Assembly: GCF_001426525.1 (NCBI RefSeq)
Contig: NZ_LMEW01000033.1
Span: forward strand, 186,001 to 250,000
DNA: 64,000 bases
Direction of reading: 5' to 3'
DNA from: Massilia sp. Root133
Lineage (GTDB): Bacteria > Pseudomonadota > Gammaproteobacteria > Burkholderiales > Burkholderiaceae_D
The translations under genes and the position numbers were made by a program. Below, piece after piece: positions 50,852-60,799 of the stretch; the first letter of the stretch is position 1, and the number at the start of each line of letters is the position of its first letter. The notes below the pieces were generated by a model that saw nothing but the letters and a program-made list of their open reading frames with translations, had not been told where the DNA came from and did not search any database.

Positions 50852-52099
50852 TTAAGACGTTGTGTAATTGGCGTGGCGCATATCGCGCCAGCTGATGAAG
50901 ATTAACATGACTGATATCAGCAGGATCACGATGGTCGAAAAAAGATAGCGAGAATAAATAATCTGGTACACCAGATCCGGGATATGGGAACTGAGTGGAA
51001 ATACTCGATAAGCCGGGACGAGCAGGATCAGGTATGTCACGCCGATAAGGATAAGCGTCAGCCTTGACTGAATTTCGCGCCCCATCAGCCATGCGGAACA
51101 AGCCAGCGGGAGCACGTATACATAGGTATGCCCCCACCCTAACGGCGCAACGACGGCAAGTATCGAAAAAATCATGGCGAGGAGCGGAATTGTGAAGCCT
51201 TTGATGAGTCTGGTTGCGATCGATATGCCTGTCGCAACTGCAACGGCGCCAGCAGTAATCAGTAATCGAATCGAAGCTGGTACCGCAAAGACCTGAAATG
51301 AACTAATACTTGTGCTAAGAGGCAAGTTGAGTCGGGCATAGAATGCTGCCAGGGACTGGTTGTATATGTTGACGATCGTATTCCCCGAAAATTTCGGTAG
51401 CAGATCGAGGAAATAGACCCGGTAAAGCCAAAAAGGCAGGGCTGGTGCCAGGGCAAGCGGCACAATGATCAGGCCGAAAGCAAATCCGGCCAGAATGCGG
51501 AGGGCATCCCGGCGAGAAAGTGCATAGGCAAGCAAAACGATCGGGTAGATTTTGATCCAGAACCCGGCAGCGAGAACCAGTCCACCCAATACAGGGCGTC
51601 CGCGCATGATTAAAACAATGTGCGCGACGCATAGAAGCAGGACCAGTATATCCACCTGCCCGGAAGCAACCGCGGCAAAGAATGGACCGGAAACACCCGA
51701 CAGCAACACCAGGTTAATTTTTCCTGATTTCGAGACGGTGACGGCTTTATCGTTCGCCTCGCTGAGATTGATCCAGACTGCCATGGTTGCAAATCCGGAC
51801 AGATACAGGAGTATCACGAAAACTCTGTAACTCCAGTCCAGGGGCAACAGGGAAAACGGTACGAACAATATCACCGCAGGCGGCGGATACAGGAAGCCTT
51901 GAAGCGTCCTTACAGAATTGGACTGGTAAAGCTCATTGACGTTGCTGCCGAATCGAAGCGCCGCGTTGTAAAAAATGCGGTAATCGGACCCAATGCGACC
52001 GGAAATGCTGTGTAATTCAAGGGCCAGCAAAAGAAGGCCAAGCGCGAAGCAGATGTATGTCCAGAAATAACGTGTATTGAAGCTCATGTTGGGGGCCAT
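50852..52099 (-). CDS. GT87/DUF2029-type membrane glycosyltransferase
   Basis: 415 aa, about eleven membrane segments. SGRIGSDYRIFYNAALRF with the catalytic Asp region, LYPPPAVILFVPFSLLP, GQVDILVLLLCVAHI and GFWIKIYPIVLLAYAL match GT87 mannosyl/arabinosyl-type enzymes acting from lipid-phosphate sugars. It is 12 bases upstream of the GT39 gene on the same strand. Confidence 0.85.
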   Translation of the reverse strand: MAPNMSFNTRYFWTYICFALGLLLLALELHSISGRIGSDYRIFYNAALRFGSNVNELYQSNSVRTLQGFLYPPPAVILFVPFSLLPLDWSYRVFVILLYLSGFATMAVWINLSEANDKAVTVSKSGKINLVLLSGVSGPFFAAVASGQVDILVLLLCVAHIVLIMRGRPVLGGLVLAAGFWIKIYPIVLLAYALSRRDALRILAGFAFGLIIVPLALAPALPFWLYRVYFLDLLPKFSGNTIVNIYNQSLAAFYARLNLPLSTSISSFQVFAVPASIRLLITAGAVAVATGISIATRLIKGFTIPLLAMIFSILAVVAPLGWGHTYVYVLPLACSAWLMGREIQSRLTLILIGVTYLILLVPAYRVFPLSSHIPDLVYQIIYSRYLFSTIVILLISVMLIFISWRDMRHANYTTS

Positions 52100-52151
52100 G
52101 ATTCAATGTCTCAATTCCTGATTTGGGCGCAAGAGAATTTGAGGCGGTAAC

Positions 52152-52517
52152 TCAGCTTCGGCTCACCACAAAAACGCCAGTACAGATCAGCAGCGCGCCG
52201 AATACGCGCGGGACGCTGACTTGTTCTCCAAGAAAGACGCCGATGATCAGCGAGAGCGCGAACCCAAGTCCAACGAGGGGATACGCTTTGCTGACTTCCC
52301 AGCTGGAGAGAACCGCCAGCCATACGACCGCACCGACGCCATACAAAAGGAACCCCAACAGGACGAATTTATTGGTCGAGATGGCAATGGCGGACTGGGC
52401 ATAGTCGTCAGTCGATAAGGCTGCACGAACAGCTGCGCTCGACATCCCCGCCTTCAGCGAAAACTGCGCCATTACCGACAAGGCGATGCTGCCAATGGCG
52501 ATCAGAAGGATATTCAT
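52152..52517 (-). CDS. SMR/EamA-type small transporter (ArnE/F-like)
   Basis: 121 aa with four membrane segments. SIALSVMAQFSLKAGM and AVLSSWEVSKAYPLVGLGFALSLIIGVFLGEQVS are the SMR/EmrE-like hallmarks. By context it is likely to flip a polyprenyl-phosphate sugar made by the UbiA-type enzyme just upstream, as ArnE/ArnF do for aminoarabinose. Confidence 0.75.
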   Translation of the reverse strand: MNILLIAIGSIALSVMAQFSLKAGMSSAAVRAALSTDDYAQSAIAISTNKFVLLGFLLYGVGAVVWLAVLSSWEVSKAYPLVGLGFALSLIIGVFLGEQVSVPRVFGALLICTGVFVVSRS

Positions 52518-52538
52518 GACAATTCCGACATCGTTCTA

Positions 52539-54029
52539 TTAATCCGGCAAAATCTCGACAAAATGTCCGAACACCATTGCGCCGACGCAGATCGCGATGG
52601 TCAGACAACTGCCGCGGTTCTTGAGCGCGTAGACGATGGGATCGTCATGCATTTCGCCGCGCGCCGTCTTTATCCACAGGCGTGTCAGCCAGTAAATCAG
52701 ACCCAGCGCGACAACCCACAACACTTCCGGCGTGGCGTAGCGTTCCCGCGTTACCGACGCCGAAACGAACAGGCAGAAAATGACGACGGACGACATTGCT
52801 GCGGCAACGCCCAGCGGCCACAGTACGACGAGATCGGTGGTCCGGTAATCGCGCCCCTTGGCAGCTTCGATGTCCGCTGAGAGAAGCGAAACGAGTTCCG
52901 AACAGCGTTTGACCAACGCCAGGCTGAAGAATATGAATACGGAAAAGGCGAGCAGCCATGGGCTCATCGGGGCCCCGATGGCCAACGCACCGGCAACGAT
53001 GCGTACGGTATATAAAACGGCCAATGTCAGGACATCGAGCAAAACGTACTCTTTCAGGCGCCATGTATAGGCCGTCGTAATGACCACATACGTCAGCAGG
53101 ACGAGCGAAAAACTTGGCGATACGAATGCCGAGAGCAAGAATGCGCCGCTCATCAGCGCAATGGCGGCTCCGATGCCGTCGACGATTTTGATCGCGCAGG
53201 AGGCAAACGGGCGTGCGCGCTTGCGGACGTGAGCGCGGTCGCTGCTCAGGTCCGAAAGATCGTTGACGATGTAGGTTGCGGACGCAGCGAACGAAAACGA
53301 CAGAAACGCCAACAGAACCGTCAGCACGGCCGCAGTGCTTGAAAACGAAAATGCGGTCAACAGCGGCACGAAGATGAGCAGATTTTTCAGCCATTGATGC
53401 ACGCGCAAAGCCTTGGCCCACGTTTTCAGTAGCGATTTCGCCGTGCGGAATTCCCGTTCCGTCGGAACGGATTGTCTGACTGCGCGCGACACGCTGTCGC
53501 CGACGTCGACCAGTATGGCGGCATGGGCGCTACGCCAGATCGGCAAATCGACCTTGCTATCGCCGGCGTACACAAAGGCGTGACCCACCTGTTCGCGTAT
53601 CGCCGCCAGTTTACGCTCGCCCTTGAGATTGCAATTGGCGTCCGAAGCGATCACCAGATCGAACAGCCCGATATGGGTAGCGACCGCGTCGGCAATCGAT
53701 TGATGGGCTGCCGTGGCCAGCACAAGCCGGCGCCCATCAGCCTTTTGCTCGGTAAGAAAGCGCAAAAGGTCTTCACGATATGGCAGACTTCGCGCAGAAA
53801 AAGTGGTCGCACCAGCGACTTTTGCCTTGAAATAGGCTATTCCTCGCAACAACCAGAAGGGCAGCAGGAAGAGGTTCAACGGAGCCTGTTTGATCAGCTG
53901 AAGGACACTCTCGACAAGTGTGTCCGTCGGCGTCAACGTGCCGTCCAGATCGACCACCAACGGTGCAGCCTGTGCAATCATTGCATCGGTGTCGGGTGTA
54001 GCGAGCTCGGAGTTTCTTTGCATTTTCAT
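52539..54029 (-). CDS. HAD-UbiA prenyltransferase fusion
   Basis: About 496 aa from the ATG at 54029; 54083 is possible, but the extra residues look non-homologous. The N-terminal HAD phosphatase (PLVVDLDGTLTPTDTL, LVLATAAHQS, YAGDSKVDLPIW) is joined to a UbiA-type prenyltransferase (HQWLKNLLIFVPLL, YIVNDLSDLSSDRAHVRKRARPFA with the DDxxD-like metal site, SPWLLAFSVFIFFSLALVKRCSEL). Known members make decaprenyl-phosphoribose, with the HAD part removing the 5-phosphate. A lipid-linked pentose here is an inference. Confidence 0.85.
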   Translation of the reverse strand: MKMQRNSELATPDTDAMIAQAAPLVVDLDGTLTPTDTLVESVLQLIKQAPLNLFLLPFWLLRGIAYFKAKVAGATTFSARSLPYREDLLRFLTEQKADGRRLVLATAAHQSIADAVATHIGLFDLVIASDANCNLKGERKLAAIREQVGHAFVYAGDSKVDLPIWRSAHAAILVDVGDSVSRAVRQSVPTEREFRTAKSLLKTWAKALRVHQWLKNLLIFVPLLTAFSFSSTAAVLTVLLAFLSFSFAASATYIVNDLSDLSSDRAHVRKRARPFASCAIKIVDGIGAAIALMSGAFLLSAFVSPSFSLVLLTYVVITTAYTWRLKEYVLLDVLTLAVLYTVRIVAGALAIGAPMSPWLLAFSVFIFFSLALVKRCSELVSLLSADIEAAKGRDYRTTDLVVLWPLGVAAAMSSVVIFCLFVSASVTRERYATPEVLWVVALGLIYWLTRLWIKTARGEMHDDPIVYALKNRGSCLTIAICVGAMVFGHFVEILPD

Positions 54030-54702
54030 ATGCAGTTCGTCTTGAGTTATCGACGTCAAAGTTTTTCGAAATTTTCCACACAACCGATTGCGTGATGATG
54101 ACTTGCTGATTCAGCGATATTCAGTTCGTGTTTGGAATCGCAGGGTCTTGGGCACTGCTTGTCTACTGCACTGCGGACGAAGACAGCAGACATCGCCGAT
54201 TTTTTACGGTACGTCGATCAATCCGGTCAGCCCGTGCAGGCAAAGTGATCGGATTCCCGGTACCAACCAGGCGCAGAACACCTCGCCGGAACGTAGCAGG
54301 CGTTTTTCGACGGTCAGGAAGTTCGTCAGGACAGGAGACGCTGCGACGTGGGCATATCGGTCCGAGCTCGTTCTTTGCAATCTGTCAATGACGAATATAA
54401 ATATGCTAACAGCAGAAAAAATGTAAGTCTAGTCCTATAGGATAATGGCGCATATTCCTAACAACATATCAGGCGCGTGCGGTAGACAAGGCGTGCAGGA
54501 TGAGGCTCTGCAACAACACACCTGGATCTGCAGGGCGGTGCTGGTGCGGGTTCAAACGACGATCGGGTACTAGACTGCACGGCTGTTCCCGCTGACGCTG
54601 CCTCACCGTGACGCGCCGGTTCGTGCGAGCGCTTCCTCTACGGTTCGATGGGTTGAACTGGTAAGATTGGCGTTTGCCCGATCACGCCTGCTGGCAGACC
54701 CT
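54030..54702. other. Intergenic region between divergent units
   Basis: About 670 bases without a supported gene. A promoter candidate for the rightward XrtA block is TTGCAA (54375-54380) with TAAATA 17 bases on. The rest is unremarkable; no terminator was found. Confidence 0.35.
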
Positions 54703-56280
54703 ATGGCATTGATGAACCATTTGATCCACGACTCCCTGTTCGAGACCGCGGCGCGCGCACCCGCCGCCGAAGCGCTCGCGTACGGCGACAGGCGCTGCAG
54801 CTATGCGCAGTTGGCCGACGACGTGCGCGCCGTCGCCGCGCTGCTGCTGGACGCACGCCTGGAAGCGGGCGCGCGCGTGGCCGTGTACATGGAAAAGCGC
54901 ATCGAGAACGTGGCCGCCATGTTCGGCGCCGCAGCCGCCGGCTGCGTCTTCGTACCCGTCAATCCGCTGCTCAAGCCCGAGCAGGTTGCGTACATCCTCG
55001 CCGACTGCAACGTGCGCCTGCTGGCCACGACGGCCGAACGCCTCGCGCAGCTGGCGCCCGTGCTGGAACGCTGCCCGGACCTGCGTGCCGTGCTGCTGGC
55101 CGACGGCGACGCCGCGTCCGTACCCGCCGCCGTGCCGGTGCTGGCGTGGCCCGAACCGCAAACCGGCGACCCGGCGCCGCACCGCCGTATCGACACCGAC
55201 GTCGCCGCGATCCTGTACACGTCCGGCAGCACGGGCCAGCCGAAGGGCGTCGTGCTGTCGCACCGGAACATGGTCGCGGGCGCGCACAGCGTGGCCAGCT
55301 ACCTGGACCTGCGCAGCGACGACCGCCTGCTCGCCGTGCTGCCGCTCAGTTTCGACTACGGCCTGTCGCAACTGACGACGGCCTTCCTGCGCGGCGCCTG
55401 TGTCGTGCTGATGAACTACCTGTTCCCGAAGGACATCGTGACGATGGTCGCGCGCGAACGCATCACGGGCCTCGCCGCCGTGCCGCCGCTGTGGATCGCG
55501 CTGGCGCGCCTCGCATGGCCCGCCGCTTGCACGCTGCGCTTCATCACGAATTCCGGCGGCGCCATGCCGGTGCCGACGGTGCAGGCATTGCGCGAGATCC
55601 TGCCGGACACGCGGATCTTCCTGATGTACGGCCTGACGGAAGCGTTCCGTTCCACGTACCTGCCGCCGGAGGAAGTCGCGCGCCGGCCCGATTCGATCGG
55701 CCGCGCGATCCCGAACGCCGAGATCCTCGTCGTGCGCCCGGACGGCACGCCGTGCGATGCCGACGAGCCGGGTGAACTCGTGCACCGCGGCGCGCTCGTC
55801 GCGCTGGGCTACTGGAACGACCCGGCGCGCACGGCGCAGCGGTTCCGCCCCGCGCCCGGCCAGGACCCCGGCCTGCCCGTGCCGGAACTCGCGGTGTGGT
55901 CGGGCGACACGGTGCGCCGCGACGCCGACGGTTACCTGTATTTCATCGGCCGCAGCGACGACATGATCAAGGTGTCCGGCTACCGCATCAGCCCAACCGA
56001 GATCGAATCCGTGCTGCACGCGACCGGCCTCGTCGCCGAGGTGGCGGCCTTCGGCATCGAGCATCCGCAACTGGGCCAGGCGATCGCCGTGATCGTCGTG
56101 CCGGTGGAGGAGGGGGCCATCGACGGCACCGCCCTGCTGGCCGAATGCAAGCGCCGCCTGCCGGCCTACATGGTCCCGGCCCGCATCGACCTGCGCGCCG
56201 GTCCGCTGCCGCGCAACCCGAACGGCAAGATCGACCGCAATTTGCTGCGCCAAACCCTGCACACGAACGAAGCACAATGA
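54703..56280 (+). CDS. Acyl-CoA ligase (AMP-forming), exosortase A-associated
   Basis: 525 aa from the ATG at 54703 (54712 also possible). ILYTSGSTGQPKGVVLSHRNM is the AMP-binding P-loop, YGLTEAF the adenine motif, GRSDDMIKVSGYRISPTEIE the A8 hinge, and NPNGKIDR the A10 Lys. It activates a carboxylic acid with ATP and transfers it to CoA or to the ACP encoded at 37936. The following decarboxylase overlaps its stop by four bases, a conserved pair in XrtA loci. Confidence 0.9.
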   Translation: MALMNHLIHDSLFETAARAPAAEALAYGDRRCSYAQLADDVRAVAALLLDARLEAGARVAVYMEKRIENVAAMFGAAAAGCVFVPVNPLLKPEQVAYILADCNVRLLATTAERLAQLAPVLERCPDLRAVLLADGDAASVPAAVPVLAWPEPQTGDPAPHRRIDTDVAAILYTSGSTGQPKGVVLSHRNMVAGAHSVASYLDLRSDDRLLAVLPLSFDYGLSQLTTAFLRGACVVLMNYLFPKDIVTMVARERITGLAAVPPLWIALARLAWPAACTLRFITNSGGAMPVPTVQALREILPDTRIFLMYGLTEAFRSTYLPPEEVARRPDSIGRAIPNAEILVVRPDGTPCDADEPGELVHRGALVALGYWNDPARTAQRFRPAPGQDPGLPVPELAVWSGDTVRRDADGYLYFIGRSDDMIKVSGYRISPTEIESVLHATGLVAEVAAFGIEHPQLGQAIAVIVVPVEEGAIDGTALLAECKRRLPAYMVPARIDLRAGPLPRNPNGKIDRNLLRQTLHTNEAQ

Positions 56281-57506
56281 ACAAGCCGCGCCACGCACCG
56301 CAGATCCACTTTCCCGTCGTCGACGACGTCCTGCAGGTCGGCGGCATCCCGCTGAACCGGCTCGCGCAGCGCGTGGGCCGCACGCCCTTCTTCGCCTACG
56401 ACCGCGCCCTGTGCACGCAGCGCGTGCGCGACCTGCGCGCCCAGCTGCCGCAAGGCGTCCTGCTGCACTACTCGATCAAGGCCAATCCGATGCCGGCGCT
56501 CGTGCAGCACATGGCAGGCCTCGTCGACGGTCTCGACGTTGCGTCCGGCGGCGAGCTGAAAACGGCGCTGGATGCCGGCATGGCGCCGGCGCGCATCAGC
56601 TTCGCGGGTCCGGCCAAGCAGGAGGACGAGCTGGCGCAAGCCGTCGCGGCCGGCGTCTGCGTGAACGTGGAATCGGAGCGCGAACTGATCGCCCTCGCGC
56701 GCATCGGCGACGCGTTCGGCATCGCGCCGCGCATCGCCCTGCGCGTGAACCCGGACTTCGAACTGAAATCCTCCGGCATGAAGATGGGCGGCGGCGCCAA
56801 GCCGTTCGGCATCGACGCCGAAGAGGTGCCGCGCGTGCTGCGCCTGGCGGGGACGCTGAACGTCGACTTCCAGGGCTTTCACATCTTCGCCGGTTCGCAG
56901 AGCCTGCGTGCCGACGCCATCATCGACGCGCAGGCGCGCAGCATCGCGCTCGCGCTGCGCCTGGCCGAGGCGGCGCCCGTGCCCGTGCGCCAGGTGAACA
57001 TCGGCGGCGGTTTCGGCATTCCGTATTTTCCGGGCGAGGAAAGACTCGATGTGGCGCCGATCGCCGCGCGGCTGGCGCCCGAGGTGGAGAGCCTGACGGC
57101 GGCGCTGCCGCAGGCGCGGCTGGCGCTCGAATTGGGACGCTACCTTGTCGGCGAATGCGGCGTGTACCTGGCACGCGTTGTCGACCGCAAGGTCTCGCGC
57201 GGCGAAGTCTTCCTCGTGACGGACGGCGGCATGCACCACCACCTGGCCGCATCCGGCAACCTGGGGCAGGTCATCCGCAAGAATTATCCGGTCGCCGTGG
57301 GCAACCGCATGGCGGCCGTGGACAGCGGCCCGGCCAGCGTGACGGGGCCGCTGTGCACCCCGCTCGACATCCTGGCCGACCGCATGGAGCTGGCGCATGC
57401 GCAGGTCGGCGACCTGGTCGTCGTGTTCCAGTCCGGCGCCTACGGCCCCACGGCCAGTCCGGGCGCCTTCCTGGGACACCCGGCGCCGCTGGAAGTGCTG
57501 GTCTAG
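56277..57506 (+). CDS. PLP-dependent decarboxylase, exosortase A-associated
   Basis: 409 aa from the ATG at 56277 inside the ligase stop (ATGA). Ornithine/diaminopimelate decarboxylase fold: LHYSIKANPMPALVQHMA with the PLP Lys, GGGFGIPYFPGEE phosphate-binding glycine run, and VVFQSGAYGPTASP near the C-terminus. It decarboxylates an amino acid, perhaps the one handled by the ligase and ACP. The 3' end overlaps the convergent ligase gene at 57503 by 4 bases. Confidence 0.9.
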   Translation: MNKPRHAPQIHFPVVDDVLQVGGIPLNRLAQRVGRTPFFAYDRALCTQRVRDLRAQLPQGVLLHYSIKANPMPALVQHMAGLVDGLDVASGGELKTALDAGMAPARISFAGPAKQEDELAQAVAAGVCVNVESERELIALARIGDAFGIAPRIALRVNPDFELKSSGMKMGGGAKPFGIDAEEVPRVLRLAGTLNVDFQGFHIFAGSQSLRADAIIDAQARSIALALRLAEAAPVPVRQVNIGGGFGIPYFPGEERLDVAPIAARLAPEVESLTAALPQARLALELGRYLVGECGVYLARVVDRKVSRGEVFLVTDGGMHHHLAASGNLGQVIRKNYPVAVGNRMAAVDSGPASVTGPLCTPLDILADRMELAHAQVGDLVVVFQSGAYGPTASPGAFLGHPAPLEVLV

Positions 57507-58840
57507 CGCTTGCGGGGCGTCGCCACTGGCGCCGCCTGCTTCCAGGCGTCCGTCCGTGCCTTGCGGCGCGACAGGAAGGGCAGGCGCAGCGGCGGCGTGT
57601 TGTCCGGCTGCGGTGTGATGAACAACACCTTCTCGAGGCACACGAGGATCGCCAGGACATAGTACGGCAAGTCGTAATAGGCCATCGCCAGGAACGCGCC
57701 CGCCGTCATGTAGCCGATGATGCTGACCTGGCACATGCGGGCCGTCGTCGCGGCCCAGGCGAGCTCCGGATCCTTGCCGCACTTCTTCACGATGCGCGAA
57801 CCGGTGCGCCATGCGAAGAAGAACATCAGCAGGTACAGGATCAGGCCGAAGTAGCCGTGCTCCCCCAGTACCTGGAAGTAGATACTGTGGGCGACAAAGA
57901 ACACAGTGGGATCGGGTGCGTACAGCTGGAAGATCTGCGGCGTGAACGTCGCAAAGCCGCCGCCGAGCGGCAGGTGGTTGGCGACGTTGATCGCGAAGCC
58001 CCAGGAGTTGATGCGGCCCAGCGCCGAGGGATCTTCCTTGTAGTTGTCGATGGAATGCATCCGGTCCATCCAGGCGGACGGCATCGCGACGAGGAGCAGC
58101 GGAATCGCCAGCGCGAACAGCATGCCGGTCTTGACCTTCGAACTCGATTTCAGCCACAGGAACAAGGCCATGCACGTGCCGCCCAGCAGGGCGCCGCGCG
58201 AATAGGAGCCGATGACCGATACGCCGGTGAGCAGTGCCACGACGATGGCCGCGCGCTTCGTCCATTTGGTGGGCGCGAACGATGATACGGCCATAATCAG
58301 CGGGACGCTCATCACCATGGCCAGTGCCAGGGTGTTGTTGTCGCCGATATAGGTGCCTTGCGGGCCGATCACACCGTTATGGCCGCCTGTCATGATGGTC
58401 CAGAGACCGCCCTTGAAGCCCCAGAATCCCAGCGAGGCAGCGACGGTCAGCACCAAGGCCTTCACGTCGTTGACGGTGCGCGTGACCGCGATCGTCAGGA
58501 CGACGATCAGCATCGTCTTCATGACGGTGCTCCACTGCTCCCAGGCGCCGGCCTGGTTGAGCGCGAACACCGCCGTCAGCGTGACCCAGAAGATCACGAT
58601 CATCAGCTGGATGACGACCGGCGTGAACGGGAGCTTTTTCTGTTCTTTCGAAAACAGGGCGGACAGCAGTGTGACCGCCGCCATGATCATCGCGAACGGG
58701 AAGAAACTGGCGAAGCCATAGGTCAGCCTGTGCGGATTCATCAGGCTGAAGACTGCATACACCAGCACGCCCACGATGGGGCGCTTGAGCGCGAACGGGA
58801 TGCTGGCCAGCATCGCCATGAGAAGGATGATGTCACGCAT
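57503..58840 (-). CDS. O-glycosylation ligase, exosortase A-associated (Wzy/WaaL-like)
   Basis: 445 aa with about eleven membrane segments. The Wzy_C-type periplasmic loop is present (VIGSYSRGALLGGTCMALFL, GRINSWGFAINVANHLPLGGGFATF, FVAHSIYFQVLGEHG). It would link lipid-borne polymer to target protein or core. Its end overlaps the decarboxylase gene by four bases. Confidence 0.9.
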   Translation of the reverse strand: MRDIILLMAMLASIPFALKRPIVGVLVYAVFSLMNPHRLTYGFASFFPFAMIMAAVTLLSALFSKEQKKLPFTPVVIQLMIVIFWVTLTAVFALNQAGAWEQWSTVMKTMLIVVLTIAVTRTVNDVKALVLTVAASLGFWGFKGGLWTIMTGGHNGVIGPQGTYIGDNNTLALAMVMSVPLIMAVSSFAPTKWTKRAAIVVALLTGVSVIGSYSRGALLGGTCMALFLWLKSSSKVKTGMLFALAIPLLLVAMPSAWMDRMHSIDNYKEDPSALGRINSWGFAINVANHLPLGGGFATFTPQIFQLYAPDPTVFFVAHSIYFQVLGEHGYFGLILYLLMFFFAWRTGSRIVKKCGKDPELAWAATTARMCQVSIIGYMTAGAFLAMAYYDLPYYVLAILVCLEKVLFITPQPDNTPPLRLPFLSRRKARTDAWKQAAPVATPRKR

Positions 58841-58849
58841 GTTGCGTCC

Positions 58850-60757
58850 TCATGCCCCGGCGCTGACCCGCAGGAACGCGTCGAACATCATCAGCGACCA
58901 CAACGCCACGCTGTGATCGGCCGTGCCGGCGTGGTGCTCGGCCACCAGCTTTTCCAGGTAGCGCCGGTTGAAGATACCGGTATCGACCAGGCGCGCGCCC
59001 AGCACGGCCTCGCGCACGGCGTCGCGCAGCGGGCCGCGCAGCCAGGCCGCCAGCGGGATCGAGAAGCCCTTCTTGGCGCGGTACATGATGTCGTGCGGCA
59101 GGTGCGGTTCCAGCGATTTCTTCAGGATGTACTTGCCCTCGCCGCCGCGCAGTTTCAGGCTCGGGGGCAGCGTCGCCGCGTATTCGCAGAATTCGTGGTC
59201 GAGCAGCGGCACGCGCACTTCCAGCGAGTGGGCCATGCTGGCGCGGTCGACCTTCGTCAGGATGTCGCCCGGCAGCCAGGTCTTGAAGTCGAGGTACTGG
59301 ATCAACGACAGCGGATCGTCGGTCGGCGCCTCCTTGGCGTGCGCGCGCATCACGTCGATCGCGCGGTAGCCTTGCAGGTCGCTCCGGAACGTATCCGAGA
59401 ACAGCAGGTCGCGCTGGCGGTCCGGCAGGCGCGACACGCCGTGGAAGTAGCCCTCCACCAGGTCGCGCGCGATGGACTCGAACGTCGTCTTGGCGCGGAA
59501 TACGCGCGGTGCCCAGTCGGCCTTCGGGTATAGGCTGCCCAGGGTGCCGAACAGCGGCTTCCTGATCGCTTCCGGCACCTTCGAGCGCACGCTGTGCTCG
59601 GCCATCGCGAAGCGGTAGCGGCGGTAGCCGGCGAAGTTCTCGTCGCCGCCGTCGCCCGACAGCGCCACCGTCACGTGGCGGCGCGCCAGCTGGCACACGC
59701 GGTAGGTCGGGATCGCGGAACTGTCGGCGAACGGCTCGTCGTACAAATGCGCCAGCGTGTCGATCAGGCCGTAGTCGTCCTTGTCGACGATCTGCGCGTG
59801 GTGGTGTGTGCGGTAGCGCTGCGCCACCTGCATCGCGTACTGGGTCTCGTCGAATTCCGGATCGTCGAAGCCGATCGAGCATGTCGTCACGCCCTCGCTG
59901 ACGGTGCCGTCACGCTCGCCCGCCATCATCGCGACGACGGCGCTGGAATCGACGCCGCCGGACAGGAAGGCGCCCAGCGGCACCTCCGCTTCCATCTGGC
60001 TCTTCACCGCTTCGCGCACGCGCTCGATCAGCTCCGCCTCGACGTCCGCTTCCGGCCGCGCCGGCGCGACGTTGAACGACAGATCCCACCAGCGCTTCGG
60101 CTGCACGGCACGGTCGCCGACCTTCAGCAGGATCGAGTGGCCGGGGCTGAGTTTATAGGCGTTGTGGAAGATCGTGTTCGGCTCCGGCACGTAGCCGTAG
60201 GCGAAGTAATCCTCGACGGCGCACGGGTTCAGCTTGCGCGACAGTTCGGGGAAGGTCATGATCGACTTCAGTTCCGAGCCGAACACGAACAGGCCGCTGG
60301 GCAGCAGCGAATAGAACATCGGCTTCACGCCCACGTGGTCGCGCGCGAGGAACAGCGTCTGCTTCCGGCGGTCCCATACGCCGAACGCGAACATGCCGCG
60401 CAGCCGGCGCACGCAGTCCTCGCCCCACGCGATCCAGGCGTTCATGACGACTTCCGTGTCGGACTTCGTGCGGAACACGTGGCCCAGCGCGACCAGTTCG
60501 TCGCGGAGCAGCCGGTAGTTGTAGATTTCGCCGTTGAACACGAGGGCCACGTCGCGCGCGGCGTTCAGGAACGGCTGCTGGCCCGTGGCCACGTCGATCA
60601 CGGACAGGCGGCGGTGGCCCATGCCCAGGGCTTTTTCCAGATACAGCTCGCCTTCGTCGGGACCGCGATGGTGCTGGCTTTCGTTCATGCGCCGCAGCGC
60701 TTCGCGGTCGATCTCCCGGTTGCCCTGGGTGTCAAAGATTCCGACTATTCCGCACAT
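58850..60757 (-). CDS. XrtA/PEP-CTERM system amidotransferase (asparagine synthase-like)
   Basis: 635 aa. The N-terminal Ntn glutaminase begins MCGIVGIFD with nucleophile Cys2 and has HHRGPDEGELY and FNGEIYNYR. The C-terminal synthase domain has GAFLSGGVDSSAVVA with the PP-loop. It should transfer amide nitrogen from glutamine to a carboxyl group, probably uronic acid residues made through the TviB-like enzyme. It starts 43 bases after the glycosyltransferase stop. Confidence 0.95.
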   Translation of the reverse strand: MCGIVGIFDTQGNREIDREALRRMNESQHHRGPDEGELYLEKALGMGHRRLSVIDVATGQQPFLNAARDVALVFNGEIYNYRLLRDELVALGHVFRTKSDTEVVMNAWIAWGEDCVRRLRGMFAFGVWDRRKQTLFLARDHVGVKPMFYSLLPSGLFVFGSELKSIMTFPELSRKLNPCAVEDYFAYGYVPEPNTIFHNAYKLSPGHSILLKVGDRAVQPKRWWDLSFNVAPARPEADVEAELIERVREAVKSQMEAEVPLGAFLSGGVDSSAVVAMMAGERDGTVSEGVTTCSIGFDDPEFDETQYAMQVAQRYRTHHHAQIVDKDDYGLIDTLAHLYDEPFADSSAIPTYRVCQLARRHVTVALSGDGGDENFAGYRRYRFAMAEHSVRSKVPEAIRKPLFGTLGSLYPKADWAPRVFRAKTTFESIARDLVEGYFHGVSRLPDRQRDLLFSDTFRSDLQGYRAIDVMRAHAKEAPTDDPLSLIQYLDFKTWLPGDILTKVDRASMAHSLEVRVPLLDHEFCEYAATLPPSLKLRGGEGKYILKKSLEPHLPHDIMYRAKKGFSIPLAAWLRGPLRDAVREAVLGARLVDTGIFNRRYLEKLVAEHHAGTADHSVALWSLMMFDAFLRVSAGA

Positions 60758-60799
60758 GGTGTTGGCTTTCTTGCTTGTGTTGGGTGAAACGGTAACGCG

